Positions 48,775 to 59,149 are shown, counted from the first letter of the stretch. The stretch: DNA of 64,000 nt from Lactobacillus sp. PV012 (GCF_014522325.1 NZ_CP041983.1:620001-684000); one strand, 5' to 3'. Numbers and translations are program-made. The notes: a model not told the origin generated them from the sequence alone.

Positions 48775-49707
48775 ATGAAGGTACTTTCATTGACCTATCC
48801 TTGGCAAGAAGAGGTCACAAATACTGGTGTGGTCCTTGCGTTAGGTTTTTTTGATGGTGTTCATCTAGGACATCAAAAATTAATAAAAGATGGTAAAAAA
48901 ATTTCTCTCGAAAAAAATCTCCCTTTAATGGTGATGACCTTTACCAAGCATCCCCTTGAAATACTTGATACTACAAAAAAAGTTCAATATTTATCAACAA
49001 ATGATGAAAAAATGAAATATTTTGAAAAATTAGGAGTAGATTATTTATTATTTGTCAATTTTACGCCAAAGTTTAGTAAGCTTACACCTGCTGAGTTTGT
49101 CAATAAAGTAATTTTGCCTTTAAAGGCAAAAGTGGTGATAGCAGGTTTTGATTATACCTATGGAAGTAATAAAAATATTGCAAATATGGAAAATTTACCT
49201 CGATTTGCAAAGGGAAGGTTTGTAACTAAAATGGAACCAAAGCAAAATTATAAAGATAAAAAGATTAGTTCAAGTAGAATAAGAGAAGCTATTAAGAATG
49301 GAGAAATGAGTCTGGCTGCTCAGCTATTAGGGCACCCGTATGAAATAACAGGTGAAATTGTCCATGGTTTTAGAAGAGGTCATGAGCTAGGATTTCCAAC
49401 AGCTAATATTGATATTTCTGGGAAAAAGGTTTTACCTAAACCAGGGGTCTATGCCACTAAGGCTAAAATTGATGGCAAGTGGTATGAAGCAATGACAAGT
49501 GTCGGCTATAACGATACATTTGAAAATAAAAATTTAACTATTGAAACCCATCTCTTTGGCTTTGATGAAGAAGCATATGGAAAAGAATTAACTGTTGCTT
49601 GGTATAAATTTATGCGAGACAATGTCAAATTTGATGGCGTTGAAAATCTAATAAAGCAACTAAAAAGTGACGAAAGAAATATTAAGCAATACTTTAAAGA
49701 TAAATAA
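48775..49707 (+). CDS. ribF: Bifunctional riboflavin kinase/FAD synthetase
   Basis: RibF turns riboflavin into FMN and then FAD. The N-terminal adenylyltransferase domain (1-180) has ALGFFDGVHLGHQKL and SSSRIREAIKNGEM; the C-terminal kinase (about 185-305) has GEIVHGFRRGHELGFPTAN and GVYATKAKIDG. The length of 310 residues is normal. truB-ribF is a conserved pair. No riboflavin synthesis genes are in view, consistent with salvage. Confidence 0.96.
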   Translation: MKVLSLTYPWQEEVTNTGVVLALGFFDGVHLGHQKLIKDGKKISLEKNLPLMVMTFTKHPLEILDTTKKVQYLSTNDEKMKYFEKLGVDYLLFVNFTPKFSKLTPAEFVNKVILPLKAKVVIAGFDYTYGSNKNIANMENLPRFAKGRFVTKMEPKQNYKDKKISSSRIREAIKNGEMSLAAQLLGHPYEITGEIVHGFRRGHELGFPTANIDISGKKVLPKPGVYATKAKIDGKWYEAMTSVGYNDTFENKNLTIETHLFGFDEEAYGKELTVAWYKFMRDNVKFDGVENLIKQLKSDERNIKQYFKDK

Positions 49708-49717
49708 TTTTTATATT

Positions 49718-49744
49718 TTAGCACTTAGCTTGCTTTTTTGCTAA
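49718..49744 (+). promoter_or_regulatory. Degenerate upstream CIRCE-like element
   Basis: TTAGCACTT, nine bases, TTTTGCTAA. The left half matches the CIRCE consensus TTAGCACTC at eight of nine bases, but the right half departs from GAGTGCTAA at three. Confidence 0.5.
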
Positions 49745-49758
49745 TTTATTAGTATCAT
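49730..49758 (+). promoter_or_regulatory. Probable promoter of the hrcA-grpE-dnaK-dnaJ operon
   Basis: TTGCTT at 49730-49735 and TATCAT at 49753-49758 are 17 bases apart and lie between the two CIRCE-like elements, so HrcA bound at either could block it. Confidence 0.6.
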
Positions 49759-49767
49759 AATAAATAG

Positions 49768-49794
49768 TTAGCACAGATAAAACTTGAGTGCTAA
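49768..49794 (+). promoter_or_regulatory. CIRCE operator
   Basis: TTAGCACAG, nine bases, GAGTGCTAA. The right half is a perfect CIRCE half-site and the left half differs at two bases. It lies 15 bases before the hrcA start and is the expected HrcA binding site. Confidence 0.85.
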
Positions 49795-49809
49795 TAAAGG
49801 GGCGATAAA

Positions 49810-50856
49810 ATGTTGACTAAACGGCAAGAGTTAATCTTGAAGATGATTATTCAAGACTTTGCTCAAACAAATGAACCAGTTGGTTCTAAAACCGTGATGA
49901 CTCAACTGCCAATTAAAGTTTCAAGTGCAACGATTCGCAATGAAATGGCAGTCCTAGAAGAAAAGGGCTTACTTGAAAAAACTCATTCTTCAAGTGGACG
50001 TATTCCCTCTAGCGATGGCTATCGCTATTATCTTGATAATTTAGTTGATCCGGTTCAAATACCGACAAAGGTGTATGACAAGATAGGATTACACTTAGAT
50101 CAACCTTTTAGTCAAGTTAATCAGATTGTACAAGAAGCCGCTAAGATTTTGTCAGATTTGACTAATTATACTGCCTTTGCTGCAGGTCCTGAAACTGATG
50201 GTAGGTTGATTACCGGTTTTAGAATTGTACCATTATCTGCACGTCAAGTAATGGCGATTTTAGTTACAGATGATGGCAATGTTAAGAATCAAATTTATTC
50301 TTTACCTACTAAGATTAGTGGGCAAGAAATTGAAGAAGCTGTTAGCTTAATTAATAAGCAAGTTGTAGGGAAGCCTGTGACTGCGATTAATCAAGCAATG
50401 ATGCAAGAAATTGCGCAGCATCTACTTTTAAGAGGCTCATCACCAGAAGTCCTAAAACTTCTTGAAGATGTGATAAAAGATTCACTTAGTGAAGAATTAT
50501 ATGTAGATGGTCAAATTAACTTATTTAATAATTCAGAAAATAAAGATGTTAGACAAATAAAATCTTTATATGAGTTACTTGATAAAAATGATGAAATTTG
50601 TAGATTAATTGGTCTTAGTTCTCAAAGTCCTGATTCCCACAGAGTTCAAGTTACTTTAGGAAGTGACTTACCTTCTAGCTTACTAGATAATTACAGTTTA
50701 TTAACTGCTCATTATACGGTGGGAAAATATGGAAGAGGTACAATTGCTCTTTTAGGTCCGACAAATATGCCTTATTCACAAATGATTGGGTTGCTTGATT
50801 CTTTTCGGACAGAATTAGCACAGAAATTACTTGATTATTATGGAAGGCTAAATTAA
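49810..50856 (+). CDS. hrcA: Heat-inducible transcription repressor HrcA
   Basis: HrcA binds CIRCE and shuts off chaperone genes; GroEL helps fold it. The N-terminal winged helix shows [15 protein letters not shown] and [20 protein letters not shown], followed by [16 protein letters not shown]. The length of 348 residues is normal. It is the first gene of the hrcA-grpE-dnaK-dnaJ operon and so regulates itself through the element just upstream. Confidence 0.96.
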   Translation: MLTKRQELILKMIIQDFAQTNEPVGSKTVMTQLPIKVSSATIRNEMAVLEEKGLLEKTHSSSGRIPSSDGYRYYLDNLVDPVQIPTKVYDKIGLHLDQPFSQVNQIVQEAAKILSDLTNYTAFAAGPETDGRLITGFRIVPLSARQVMAILVTDDGNVKNQIYSLPTKISGQEIEEAVSLINKQVVGKPVTAINQAMMQEIAQHLLLRGSSPEVLKLLEDVIKDSLSEELYVDGQINLFNNSENKDVRQIKSLYELLDKNDEICRLIGLSSQSPDSHRVQVTLGSDLPSSLLDNYSLLTAHYTVGKYGRGTIALLGPTNMPYSQMIGLLDSFRTELAQKLLDYYGRLN

Positions 50857-50868
50857 AGGAGGCTAGCT

Positions 50869-51447
50869 GTGAGTAAAGAAGAATTTCCTAAAGAAGAAGA
50901 CTTGAAAAATAAAGTTACTCCAGATGAAGCAGAAGATAAGAAACAAGAAGTAGATTCTAAAAAACAAGCAGAAGATCCAAAAATTTTAGCATTACAAGCT
51001 AAGGTGGATGAATTAACTGCTAAAAATCAAAAGCTTGAAGATAGTTATCTTAGAAGTCAAGCAGAAATTCAAAATATGCAAAATCGTTATACTAAAGAAC
51101 GAGCTCAATTAATAAAATATGAGGCTCAAAATTTAGCTAAAGATGTTTTGCCTGCAGTAGACAACTTAGAAAGAGCATTAGCAGTTAAGGCAGATGATGA
51201 AGCTGCTAAGCAACTTCAAAAGGGTGTCCAAATGACTTTAGATGCTTTAGTAAAAGCCTTAAACGATCATGGTATAGAAGAGATTGAAGCCAAAGGAGCT
51301 GCTTTTGATCCTACTTTGCATCAAGCAGTTCAAACAGTAGCAGCTGATGATGACCATCCTACTGATCATGTAGTTCAAGTTTTACAAAAAGGGTATAAAT
51401 ATAAAGATCGTACGCTAAGACCAGCTATGGTAGTTGTAGCTCAGTAA
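50869..51447 (+). CDS. grpE: Nucleotide exchange factor GrpE
   Basis: GrpE releases ADP from DnaK. The 192-residue protein has an acidic disordered N-terminus (1-40), a long helix with [21 protein letters not shown] and a C-terminal beta wing with DPTLHQAVQ and [16 protein letters not shown]. The start is GTG, nine bases after AAGGAGG. It is the second gene of the heat-shock operon. Confidence 0.96.
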   Translation: MSKEEFPKEEDLKNKVTPDEAEDKKQEVDSKKQAEDPKILALQAKVDELTAKNQKLEDSYLRSQAEIQNMQNRYTKERAQLIKYEAQNLAKDVLPAVDNLERALAVKADDEAAKQLQKGVQMTLDALVKALNDHGIEEIEAKGAAFDPTLHQAVQTVAADDDHPTDHVVQVLQKGYKYKDRTLRPAMVVVAQ

Positions 51448-51465
51448 TGAAAGGAAGCTTATAAG

Positions 51466-53328
51466 ATGTCAAAAGTTATCGGTATTGACTTAGGTACTAC
51501 TAACTCAGCAGTAGCAGTACTTGAAGGTAACCAACCTAAAATTATTACTAATCCAGAAGGTAACCGTACCACTCCATCCGTTGTTTCATTTAAAGATGGT
51601 GAAATTCAGGTAGGGGAAGTAGCAAAGCGTCAAGCAATTACTAATCCTAATACAGTGATTTCAATTAAGAGTCATATGGGTGAAGATGGTTACAAGGTTA
51701 AAGTTGGAGACAAGGAATATACTCCACAAGAAATCTCTGCAATGATTTTACAATACATTAAAAAGTTTGCAGAAGACTACTTAGGTGAAGAAGTAACCGA
51801 TGCAGTTATTACAGTACCTGCTTACTTTAATGACGCTCAACGTCAAGCAACTAAAGATGCTGGTAAAATTGCTGGTTTAAATGTTCAAAGAATTATCAAT
51901 GAACCAACCGCTTCATCCCTTGCTTATGGTTTGGATAAAGATGAAGAAGACGAAAAGGTTTTAGTTTACGACCTTGGTGGTGGTACCTTTGACGTTTCTG
52001 TTCTTCAATTAGGGGATGGAGTTTTCCAAGTCCTTTCAACTAATGGTGATACTCACTTAGGTGGGGATGACTTTGATAAAAAGATTATGGATTGGTTAAT
52101 CCAAAACTTTAAAGATGAAAATGGCATTGACTTATCAAAAGATAAGATGGCTCTTCAACGTTTAAAAGATGCTGCTGAAAAAGCAAAGAAAGACTTATCT
52201 GGTGTAAGTTCAACTCATATTTCACTTCCATTCATTTCTGCTGGTGAAGCAGGTCCACTTCACTTAGAAGCTGACTTAACTCGTGCTAAGTTTGATGAAT
52301 TAACTAATGACTTAGTAGAAAAGACTAAGATTCCATTTGATAACGCCTTAAAAGATGCAGGCTTAACTGTAAATGACATTGATAAGGTAATCTTAAACGG
52401 TGGATCTACTCGTATTCCAGCTGTTCAAGAAGCAGTTAAAAAGTGGGCTGGTAAAGAACCTGACCACTCAATCAACCCTGATGAAGCTGTAGCTTTAGGT
52501 GCAGCAATTCAAGGTGGTGTGATTTCTGGTGATGTGAAGGATATTGTTTTACTTGATGTTACTCCATTATCACTTGGTATCGAAACTATGGGTGGTGTAT
52601 TTACCAAATTAATTGATAAAAATACCACTATTCCAACTTCAAAGAGTCAAATTTTCTCAACTGCAGCTGATAATCAACCAGCAGTAGATGTTCACGTTTT
52701 ACAAGGTGAACGTCCAATGGCAGCTGATGATAAGACTTTAGGACGTTTTGAATTAACTGATATTCCACCAGCACCACGCGGTGTTCCACAAATCCAAGTT
52801 ACATTTGATATTGATAAAAACGGTATTGTAAATGTTTCTGCTAAGGATATGGGAACTGGTAAGGAACAAAAGATTACTATCAAGAGTTCTTCTGGTTTAT
52901 CAGATGAAGAAATTAAGAAAATGCAAAAAGATGCCGAAGAACATGCTGAAGAAGATAAGAAGAGAAAAGAAGAAGTTGATTTACGTAACGAAGTAGATCA
53001 ATTAATCTTCACAACTGATAAGACCTTGAAAGATGTTGATGGTAAAGTTCCAGAAGCAGATATCAAGGCAGTGAAAGATGCTCAAGAAGCATTGAAGAAG
53101 GCACAAAAAGATAATAACCTTGATGAAATGAAGGAAAAGAAAGAAGCTTTATCTAAGGCTGCACAAGATTTAGCTGTTAAACTTTACCAACAAAATGGTG
53201 GAGCTCAAGGCAATCCACAAGGTGGTCCTCAAGGACCTCAACCAAATGGTGATCAAGGTAACAATGGTTCTTCAAACGATGGTTCTACTGTAGATGGAGA
53301 TTTTCACAAGGTAGACCCAGATAAGTAA
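51466..53328 (+). CDS. dnaK: Chaperone DnaK (Hsp70)
   Basis: DnaK folds and protects proteins in an ATP cycle with DnaJ and GrpE. The nucleotide-binding domain has [38 protein letters not shown] and [12 protein letters not shown]; the linker is [10 protein letters not shown]; the substrate domain and helical lid follow. The Gly/Gln/Pro/Asn-rich tail ends DPDK. The missing segment typical of Gram-positive DnaK gives 620 residues. It has strong codon bias. Confidence 0.98.
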   Translation: MSKVIGIDLGTTNSAVAVLEGNQPKIITNPEGNRTTPSVVSFKDGEIQVGEVAKRQAITNPNTVISIKSHMGEDGYKVKVGDKEYTPQEISAMILQYIKKFAEDYLGEEVTDAVITVPAYFNDAQRQATKDAGKIAGLNVQRIINEPTASSLAYGLDKDEEDEKVLVYDLGGGTFDVSVLQLGDGVFQVLSTNGDTHLGGDDFDKKIMDWLIQNFKDENGIDLSKDKMALQRLKDAAEKAKKDLSGVSSTHISLPFISAGEAGPLHLEADLTRAKFDELTNDLVEKTKIPFDNALKDAGLTVNDIDKVILNGGSTRIPAVQEAVKKWAGKEPDHSINPDEAVALGAAIQGGVISGDVKDIVLLDVTPLSLGIETMGGVFTKLIDKNTTIPTSKSQIFSTAADNQPAVDVHVLQGERPMAADDKTLGRFELTDIPPAPRGVPQIQVTFDIDKNGIVNVSAKDMGTGKEQKITIKSSSGLSDEEIKKMQKDAEEHAEEDKKRKEEVDLRNEVDQLIFTTDKTLKDVDGKVPEADIKAVKDAQEALKKAQKDNNLDEMKEKKEALSKAAQDLAVKLYQQNGGAQGNPQGGPQGPQPNGDQGNNGSSNDGSTVDGDFHKVDPDK

Positions 53329-53347
53329 AATAGCTATAATAATAGAT

Positions 53348-53388
53348 AAAAAGAAAGAACTGCGGAATGTAGTTCTTTTCTTTTCTAA
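53348..53388 (+). terminator. Hairpin between dnaK and dnaJ
   Basis: AAAGAACT pairs with AGTTCTTT around a ten-base loop, followed by a T-rich run. It may lower dnaJ expression relative to dnaK. Confidence 0.65.
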
Positions 53389-53407
53389 ATATTGAAGGAG
53401 AAAATTT

Positions 53408-54553
53408 ATGGCACAACATGATTACTATGAGATACTAGGGGTAGATAAATCTGCTAGTGATGCCGACATTAGTAAGGCCTACCGAAAATTAGCAAAAAAG
53501 TATCACCCTGACTTAAACCATGAACCTGGTGCTGAAGAAAAATATAAAGAAGTTAATGAAGCTTATGAAGTGCTTCATGATAAGGATAAACGTGCACGCT
53601 ATGACCAATTTGGACAAGCTGGTGTAAATGGTCAAGGTGGCTTTGGTGGCGGAGCTACTGGTGGCAATCCTTATGGTGATTTTAGTGGCTTTGGTGGTTT
53701 TGGTGACATTTTTAGTGACCTTTTTGGTGGAGGTTCAAGACAAAGAAATGTTGACCCAACTGCACCTCAACGCGGTCAAGATTTAGACTACACAATGACG
53801 ATTGACTTTATGGATGCAATCAAAGGTAAGGAAACTGATATCACCTATACAAGAAGTGAAACTTGTCCTACTTGTGATGGTAGTGGAGCTGAAAAAGGAA
53901 CGCATCCAATTACCTGTGACAAGTGTCACGGAACTGGTCATATGACAGTCACTCGCCAAACTCCATTTGGTGTAATTCAACAACAAACTACTTGTGACAA
54001 GTGTCATGGTACTGGAAAGATAATTGAACATCCTTGTCAAACTTGCAAGGGTAAAGGAACTGTTAATAAGAAACAAACTCTTCAAGTTAAGATTCCAGCG
54101 GGTATTGATAATGGTCAACAAATTAGATTGGCTGGTCAAGGTGAAGCTGGTAAAAATGGTGGCGAGTACGGAGATCTTTACATTGTGTTTAGAATTCGTC
54201 CAAGTAAAGAATTTACCCGTCAAGGCACCACTATCTACAGCAAAGTTCCAATTTCTTTTGCTCAAGCAACTTTGGGTGATCAAATTCAAGTTGATACTGT
54301 TCATGGAAAAGTTTCTTTGAAGATTCCAGCAGGTACACAACCGAATACTCACTTTAAGTTACGTGGTGAAGGTGTACCAAAGCTTAATGGTGAAGGTAAC
54401 GGAGATCATGAAGTAACTGTAGATGTTACAATTCCTAAGAAGGTAAATGATAAGCAAAAAGAAGCTTTAGTAGATTTCGTTAAAGCTGGAGGTGGGAATA
54501 TCACCCCACAAGAAAAGAACTTTTTTGAACGCTTAAAAGATAAATTATCTTAG
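53408..54553 (+). CDS. dnaJ: Chaperone DnaJ (Hsp40, type I)
   Basis: DnaJ delivers substrates to DnaK and stimulates its ATPase. The J domain has the HPD triad in KKYHPDLN (near residue 33), followed by a Gly/Phe-rich segment, four zinc motifs ([16 protein letters not shown] twice, CQTCKGKG) and the C-terminal substrate domains. The 381-residue length is normal. It closes the heat-shock operon with a strong terminator. Confidence 0.98.
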   Translation: MAQHDYYEILGVDKSASDADISKAYRKLAKKYHPDLNHEPGAEEKYKEVNEAYEVLHDKDKRARYDQFGQAGVNGQGGFGGGATGGNPYGDFSGFGGFGDIFSDLFGGGSRQRNVDPTAPQRGQDLDYTMTIDFMDAIKGKETDITYTRSETCPTCDGSGAEKGTHPITCDKCHGTGHMTVTRQTPFGVIQQQTTCDKCHGTGKIIEHPCQTCKGKGTVNKKQTLQVKIPAGIDNGQQIRLAGQGEAGKNGGEYGDLYIVFRIRPSKEFTRQGTTIYSKVPISFAQATLGDQIQVDTVHGKVSLKIPAGTQPNTHFKLRGEGVPKLNGEGNGDHEVTVDVTIPKKVNDKQKEALVDFVKAGGGNITPQEKNFFERLKDKLS

Positions 54554-54557
54554 AAAG

Positions 54558-54597
54558 AAAGTAGTCACTGGTTGTTAGTGGCTACTTTTTCTTTTTA
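54558..54597 (+). terminator. Intrinsic terminator after dnaJ
   Basis: AGTAGTCACT pairs with AGTGGCTACT around a short loop and is followed by a T-rich tract. Confidence 0.85.
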
Positions 54598-54660
54598 TAG
54601 GAAACATAGTATAATTAATAAGATTGATTAAAGAGTAATTTATAGGTGGTGGCGTTCTTA

Positions 54661-56112
54661 GTGAATAAGGTAGAAAAATTAAAAGCTGATGTGCAGGGAT
54701 TGCGGGAAAAAATCCTTGATTTAGCAATGCGAGGGAAACTGGTTAAACAAGATGTAAATGATGAACCTGCAAGTGTTTTGCTTGAGAAGATTAGAATAGA
54801 AAAAGAACAATTAATCAAAGAAAAAAAGATCAAGAAAGCTAAACCACTTCCTGAAATTACAGATGAGGAAAAGCCTTTTGATATTCCTGATAGTTGGGAA
54901 TGGGTGAGATTGGGGGAAATAGGAGAAATTATATCCGGTGGTACTCCAAAGACGAAGGAAAAATCTTATTGGGAAAATGGAAATATTCCTTGGATCACTC
55001 CAGCAGTAATGTCAGAAGTAAAAGATGAAAAAATATTTAGAAGTAAAAATATAAAATATATAAATGAAGAAGGGTTGGCGCACTCGTCGGCAAAATTAAT
55101 TCCAGCTAATTCTTTAGTTGTATCTAGTCGTGCACCAATAGGTTATATTAATTTAGTTCCTTTTGAATATACGACTAATCAGGGGTGTAAATCAGTAACA
55201 ATATTTGGCAACACATCGCCTTCGTATTTATATAATGCTTTAAAGTTTAGAGTACCTGATATGGAAAAAAGAGCATCTGGGACTACTTTCAAGGAAATAT
55301 CAGGAACAAAGTTTGGCCAAACTATTATCCCGCTCCCACCACTTAACGAACAAAAACGAATTGCTGCCAAAATTGAAGAACTTTTTGCTTTACTTAATAC
55401 TATTGAACAAGCTCAAAAGAAGTATGAAGATTTACAAGGAGAGTTAAAAGAAAAGATTCTTAGTTTAGGGATACAAGGGAAGCTTGTTGACCAAGATAAA
55501 AATGATGAATCCGCAAGTATTTTAGTTGAGCAGATTAATGCTAAAAAAGAACAACTAATCAAAGAAAAGAAAATCAAGAAAACTAAGCCGCTTCCTGAAA
55601 TTACAGATGAGGAAAAGCCTTTTGATATTCCTGATAGTTGGGAATGGGTGAGATTGGGGGATGTATCTGATATTCAAATGGGACAAGCTCCTAAAGGTAC
55701 TAATGTAAATGAAAAAGGAATAGGTTATGAATTTCATCAGGGAAAGACTGAATTTACCGATGAAATAATTGGGAAGTCTTCTAAGTATACAACCGATGAT
55801 AAAAAATTAATAAATTCAGATTATATTCTTATGGCTGTCCGGGCTCCAGTTGGGGATGTAAATTTGACTGATCGGTCAATGGTAATTGGACGTGGTTTAG
55901 CTGGAATCAACGGATTGATCAATAATAAAAAATATATTTTTTATTATTTGGCATCTGCTAAAACATATTTTGAGACTAATTCTACAGGAAGTACATTTAA
56001 AGCTGTAAATGGAAATGTAGTTAAAAATACTCCTGTTCCTCTCCCACCACTCAACGAACAAAAAAGAATTGCTACTAAGATAGAAGAACTTTTTAGCACA
56101 ATAGATAATTAA
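54661..56112 (+). CDS. hsdS: Type I restriction-modification specificity subunit HsdS (orphan)
   Basis: HsdS selects the DNA target for a type I methyltransferase/restriction complex. The protein of about 483 residues has two target-recognition domains, each opened by the same spacer EEKPFDIPDSWEWVRLG (near residues 68 and 316) and closed by LPPLNEQKRIA. Conserved helices starting LREKILDLAMRGKLV and LKEKILSLGIQGKLV lie before each. The start is probably GTG 54661 (MNKVEKLK), after GGTGG. hsdM and hsdR are not in the window; it lies between dnaJ and lepA, so the partners must be elsewhere or lost. Confidence 0.9.
   Translation: MNKVEKLKADVQGLREKILDLAMRGKLVKQDVNDEPASVLLEKIRIEKEQLIKEKKIKKAKPLPEITDEEKPFDIPDSWEWVRLGEIGEIISGGTPKTKEKSYWENGNIPWITPAVMSEVKDEKIFRSKNIKYINEEGLAHSSAKLIPANSLVVSSRAPIGYINLVPFEYTTNQGCKSVTIFGNTSPSYLYNALKFRVPDMEKRASGTTFKEISGTKFGQTIIPLPPLNEQKRIAAKIEELFALLNTIEQAQKKYEDLQGELKEKILSLGIQGKLVDQDKNDESASILVEQINAKKEQLIKEKKIKKTKPLPEITDEEKPFDIPDSWEWVRLGDVSDIQMGQAPKGTNVNEKGIGYEFHQGKTEFTDEIIGKSSKYTTDDKKLINSDYILMAVRAPVGDVNLTDRSMVIGRGLAGINGLINNKKYIFYYLASAKTYFETNSTGSTFKAVNGNVVKNTPVPLPPLNEQKRIATKIEELFSTIDN
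54847..54916 (+). repeat. 70-bp perfect direct repeat, copy 1, in hsdS
   Basis: This copy encodes the conserved spacer before the first recognition domain. The identical second copy lies 744 bases downstream in the same reading frame. Confidence 0.95.
55591..55660 (+). repeat. 70-bp perfect direct repeat, copy 2, in hsdS
   Basis: This copy is identical to 54847-54916 and encodes the conserved spacer before the second recognition domain. The spacing of 744 bases is 248 codons. Confidence 0.95.
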
Positions 56113-56174
56113 TTTTTAGTAATTAAATAAGCCATAAAGCTTTGTTATAATTAGAAAAGAATAGGGTGAAATTT

Positions 56175-58013
56175 ATGGATATTGAAAAATTAAAAGACTA
56201 CCAAAAGCATATCAGAAACTTTTCAATTGTAGCTCATATTGATCATGGTAAATCTACAATTGCTGATAGAATTTTGGAATTAACTGATACTGTTTCAAAA
56301 AGAGAGTTAAAAGAGCAATTACTTGATGATATGCCATTAGAGCGTCAACGTGGAATTACGATTAAGTTAAACTCTGTCCAAGTTAAGTATCATGCCAAAA
56401 ATGGTGAAGATTATATTTTCCACTTAATTGATACGCCAGGACACGTGGACTTTTCTTATGAAGTATCTCGTTCACTTGCTGCTTGTGAAGGTGCGCTTTT
56501 AGTAGTTGATGCAACTCAAGGTGTGCAAGCTCAAACTTTAGCAAATACTTATTTAGCTATTGATGATGATTTAGAAATTCTTCCAGTCATTAACAAAATC
56601 GACTTACCATCTGCTGATCCAGAAATGTGTAAGAGCGAAATTGAAGAAATGATTGGTCTTGATGCTGAAGACGCTGTCGAAGTATCTGGAAAGACTGGCC
56701 AAGGAATTCCTGAATTACTTGAAAGAATTGTCCAAGATATTCCGGCGCCAGAAGGAGATATTGAAGCTCCCCTTAAAGCTTTAATTTTTGATTCAAAATA
56801 TGATGATTATCGTGGGGTAGTTTTAGCCGTAAGAATTGAAGAAGGGACTGTTAAACCTGGCGATAAGATTAGAATTATGAACACTGGAAAAGACTTTGAA
56901 GTTACTGAAGTTGGTGTTTCTAGTCCTAATCCGGTTAAGAAAGATATGTTAATTGCTGGGGATGTAGGTTACATTACTGCCAACATTAAGTCTGTTCGTG
57001 AAACTCGTGTTGGGGATACCATTACAAGTGCTGAAAATCCAACTCCTGAACCTTTACCAGGCTATCGTCAAATTCCACCAATGGTTTATTCAGGAATGTA
57101 TCCAGTTGATAACCAAAAATATGATGATTTAAAAGAAGCATTACAAAAATTACAATTAAATGATGCAGCTTTGGAATTTGAGCCAGAAACCTCTCAAGCA
57201 CTTGGTTTTGGTTTCCGGTGTGGTTTCTTAGGTTTACTACATATGGATGTGGTCCAAGAAAGACTGGAACAAGAATTTGGCATTGATTTAATTATGACGG
57301 CGCCAAGTGTTGATTATCATGCAATTATGAATGATGGATCAACTAAGTTAATTGATAACCCAGCAGATCTTCCAGAAGCAGGAGAGTACAAAGAAGTTCA
57401 AGAACCTTATGTGAAAGCGGAAATCATGGTTCCTAATGATTTTGTAGGACCAGTTATGGAATTGTGTCAACGTAAGCGCGGAGAATTTATCACAATGGAT
57501 TATATGGATAAATACCGTGTAAATGTTAAATACAATATGCCATTAGCTGAAATTATTTTTGATTTCTTTGATGATTTAAAATCTTCAACTAAAGGTTATG
57601 CATCCCTTGATTATGAAATTACAGGTTATCGTGCAACTAACTTGGTAAAAATTGATATGTTACTTAACAAAGAACCGATTGATGCTTTAAGTTTTATTGC
57701 CCATCGTGATGAGGCTCAAGCACGTGCTCGTCAAATGACTACATTACTTAAGAAACTAATTCCACGTCAAAACTTTGAAGTTGATATTCAAGGTGCAATT
57801 GGAGCAAAAATTATTTCACGTGCGACAATTAAACCTTATCGTAAAGATGTTACTTGGAAGATTCACACAGGAGATCCTGATAGACGTGCAAAACTCCTTG
57901 AGAAGCAACGTCGTGGTAAAAAGCGAATGAAAGCCGTTGGTAAGGTAGAAGTACCACAAGATGCATTTATGGCAGTTCTTAAGATGAATGATGATGACAT
58001 CAAGGGTAAGTAA
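56175..58013 (+). CDS. lepA: Elongation factor 4 (LepA)
   Basis: LepA is a ribosomal GTPase related to EF-G that acts on stalled or mistranslocated ribosomes. It shows [37 protein letters not shown] and NKIDLP, then the LepA-specific C-terminal domain with [19 protein letters not shown]. From ATG 56175 (MDIEKLKD) it has 612 residues, the normal length; the GTG at 56166 is three codons earlier. Confidence 0.97.
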   Translation: MDIEKLKDYQKHIRNFSIVAHIDHGKSTIADRILELTDTVSKRELKEQLLDDMPLERQRGITIKLNSVQVKYHAKNGEDYIFHLIDTPGHVDFSYEVSRSLAACEGALLVVDATQGVQAQTLANTYLAIDDDLEILPVINKIDLPSADPEMCKSEIEEMIGLDAEDAVEVSGKTGQGIPELLERIVQDIPAPEGDIEAPLKALIFDSKYDDYRGVVLAVRIEEGTVKPGDKIRIMNTGKDFEVTEVGVSSPNPVKKDMLIAGDVGYITANIKSVRETRVGDTITSAENPTPEPLPGYRQIPPMVYSGMYPVDNQKYDDLKEALQKLQLNDAALEFEPETSQALGFGFRCGFLGLLHMDVVQERLEQEFGIDLIMTAPSVDYHAIMNDGSTKLIDNPADLPEAGEYKEVQEPYVKAEIMVPNDFVGPVMELCQRKRGEFITMDYMDKYRVNVKYNMPLAEIIFDFFDDLKSSTKGYASLDYEITGYRATNLVKIDMLLNKEPIDALSFIAHRDEAQARARQMTTLLKKLIPRQNFEVDIQGAIGAKIISRATIKPYRKDVTWKIHTGDPDRRAKLLEKQRRGKKRMKAVGKVEVPQDAFMAVLKMNDDDIKGK

Positions 58014-58028
58014 AACTTTTAAATTTTT

Positions 58029-58055
58029 AGAGTATCAATAATTTGGTACTCTTTT
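58029..58055 (+). terminator. Terminator after lepA, copy 1 of a duplicated hairpin
   Basis: AGAGTATC pairs with GGTACTCT and is followed by a T run. A near-identical element lies about 303 bases downstream at 58332-58361. Confidence 0.7.
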
Positions 58056-58114
58056 ATTATTTTGGAGAAAACTCTTTCATATGGTTTCCATTATACTAGC
58101 ATATTAGGAGGCTC

Positions 58115-58263
58115 ATGCCTAAGAAATACCTAAAGCTGGTTACTTTAGGTGTCTGTTTAGCTTTTTAGCTTTAGTTGTGCTCTTGCTGTTTCAAATGCAA
58201 GGGCTTTTTTATACAAATCACAAGTACTCAAATTTTATAAATTTTGTATTACAGATTATTTAA
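58115..58263 (+). pseudogene. Frameshifted micro-gene for a hydrophobic peptide, or a leader peptide
   Basis: AGGAGG at 58106-58111 precedes an ATG that reads MPKKYLKLVTLGVCLAF and stops at TAG 58166. If the T5 run at 58162-58166 had six T, the frame would stay open to 58263 and encode about 49 residues with one strong transmembrane helix (LALVVLLLLFQMQG) and a polar tail. In the same stretch ACCTAAAG/CTTTAGGT forms a hairpin, and GCTCTTGC/GCAAGGGC before T6 looks like a terminator, so a leader RNA is a rival reading. No family is recognised. Confidence 0.4.
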
Positions 58264-58331
58264 TGTAGATATAGCAGTAGCAAGCTGTAATAGGTGTGAA
58301 GCCGTCCAGATAAATAATTTTTTCAAAGTTT

Positions 58332-58361
58332 GGAGTATCAGTAATTTGGTACTCTTTTTTT
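58332..58361 (+). terminator. Terminator, copy 2 of the duplicated hairpin
   Basis: GGAGTATC pairs with GGTACTCT and is followed by T7. It differs from the copy at 58029 by two bases in the shared 27-base segment. The other DNA between 58264 and 58440 shows no open frame I can support. Confidence 0.7.
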
Positions 58362-58450
58362 CAATAATTAACACTTTGCCTAACTTCCTGTATAATAGAA
58401 AAAGATTCAAAAATTGAGATAATTTACGTAAAGATGAGTGAGTTGTTTTT

Positions 58451-59149
58451 ATGAAAAAAGATTCTTCAAAGAAAAGTAAAACTAGTAAATCAACAATATG
58501 GCTAAGAGTAATAGCGATAATTTTGTTGGTGGTAGGTGTAGCTTTAATTTTTAGCCCTAAAATCCGCGATGCAATGGTTAAGCAAAATCAAACTACAGCC
58601 TTGAAGAGCATCAGTCGTTCCTCAGTAGAAAAAAATGAAAAGAAAAAAGGAATGTTTGATTACTCGAAAGTAAAAGATATTGATTTTGGCAAAGTAACAA
58701 AAAGTAGGGTAAAGAATACTTCAAATGCAATTGGAGCAATTGCAATTCCAGCAGTAAAAATGTATCTGCCTATTCTTAAAGGTCTAAGTGATGATTCCTT
58801 ATCGACAGGTGGGGGAACAATGCGTGCTAATCAAGTTATGGGGAAGGGAAACTATCCATTAGCAGGTCACTATATGACAGCAAATGGTGTCTTATTTTCT
58901 CCACTGGAAAATACTAAAAAGGGTGAAGATGTTTACCTAACTAATCTAAAGAAAGTATATGTCTACCGAATTTATTGGAAGAAAAAAGTTGATCCAACTT
59001 CTGTTTGGTTAGTAAATAACACGAAAAAGAGTATTGTAACTTTAATTACCTGTGCTGATGGCGGGGTAAATCGTTGGGCAGTGCGAGGAAAGTTAATCAA
59101 AACAGAAAACGCAACTAAAGAAAAATTGCAAACTTTTAAATTAAAGTAG
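58451..59149 (+). CDS. srtA: Class A sortase
   Basis: Sortase A attaches LPXTG surface proteins to peptidoglycan. An N-terminal transmembrane helix (about 17-36) anchors the 232-residue protein with the domain outside. The catalytic triad is visible: His140 in LAGHYM, Cys201 in TLITCAD and Arg208 in NRWAVRG. The sorting-groove strands IGAIAIPAVKMYLPILKG and GTMRANQVMGKGNYP match the class. It stands alone between lepA and recJ, with no substrate gene nearby, as expected for the housekeeping enzyme. Confidence 0.95.
   Translation: MKKDSSKKSKTSKSTIWLRVIAIILLVVGVALIFSPKIRDAMVKQNQTTALKSISRSSVEKNEKKKGMFDYSKVKDIDFGKVTKSRVKNTSNAIGAIAIPAVKMYLPILKGLSDDSLSTGGGTMRANQVMGKGNYPLAGHYMTANGVLFSPLENTKKGEDVYLTNLKKVYVYRIYWKKKVDPTSVWLVNNTKKSIVTLITCADGGVNRWAVRGKLIKTENATKEKLQTFKLK

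Noticed and set aside
53783..54352. A 189-codon minus-strand frame inside dnaJ
   Set aside because: It is entirely antisense to the conserved DnaJ zinc and substrate domains and is rich in Ser/Thr/Leu, a usual shadow of a highly biased coding sequence.
54661..56112. A complete type I restriction system at this locus
   Set aside because: Only hsdS is present. The flanking genes are dnaJ and lepA, and no hsdM- or hsdR-like frame exists in the window.
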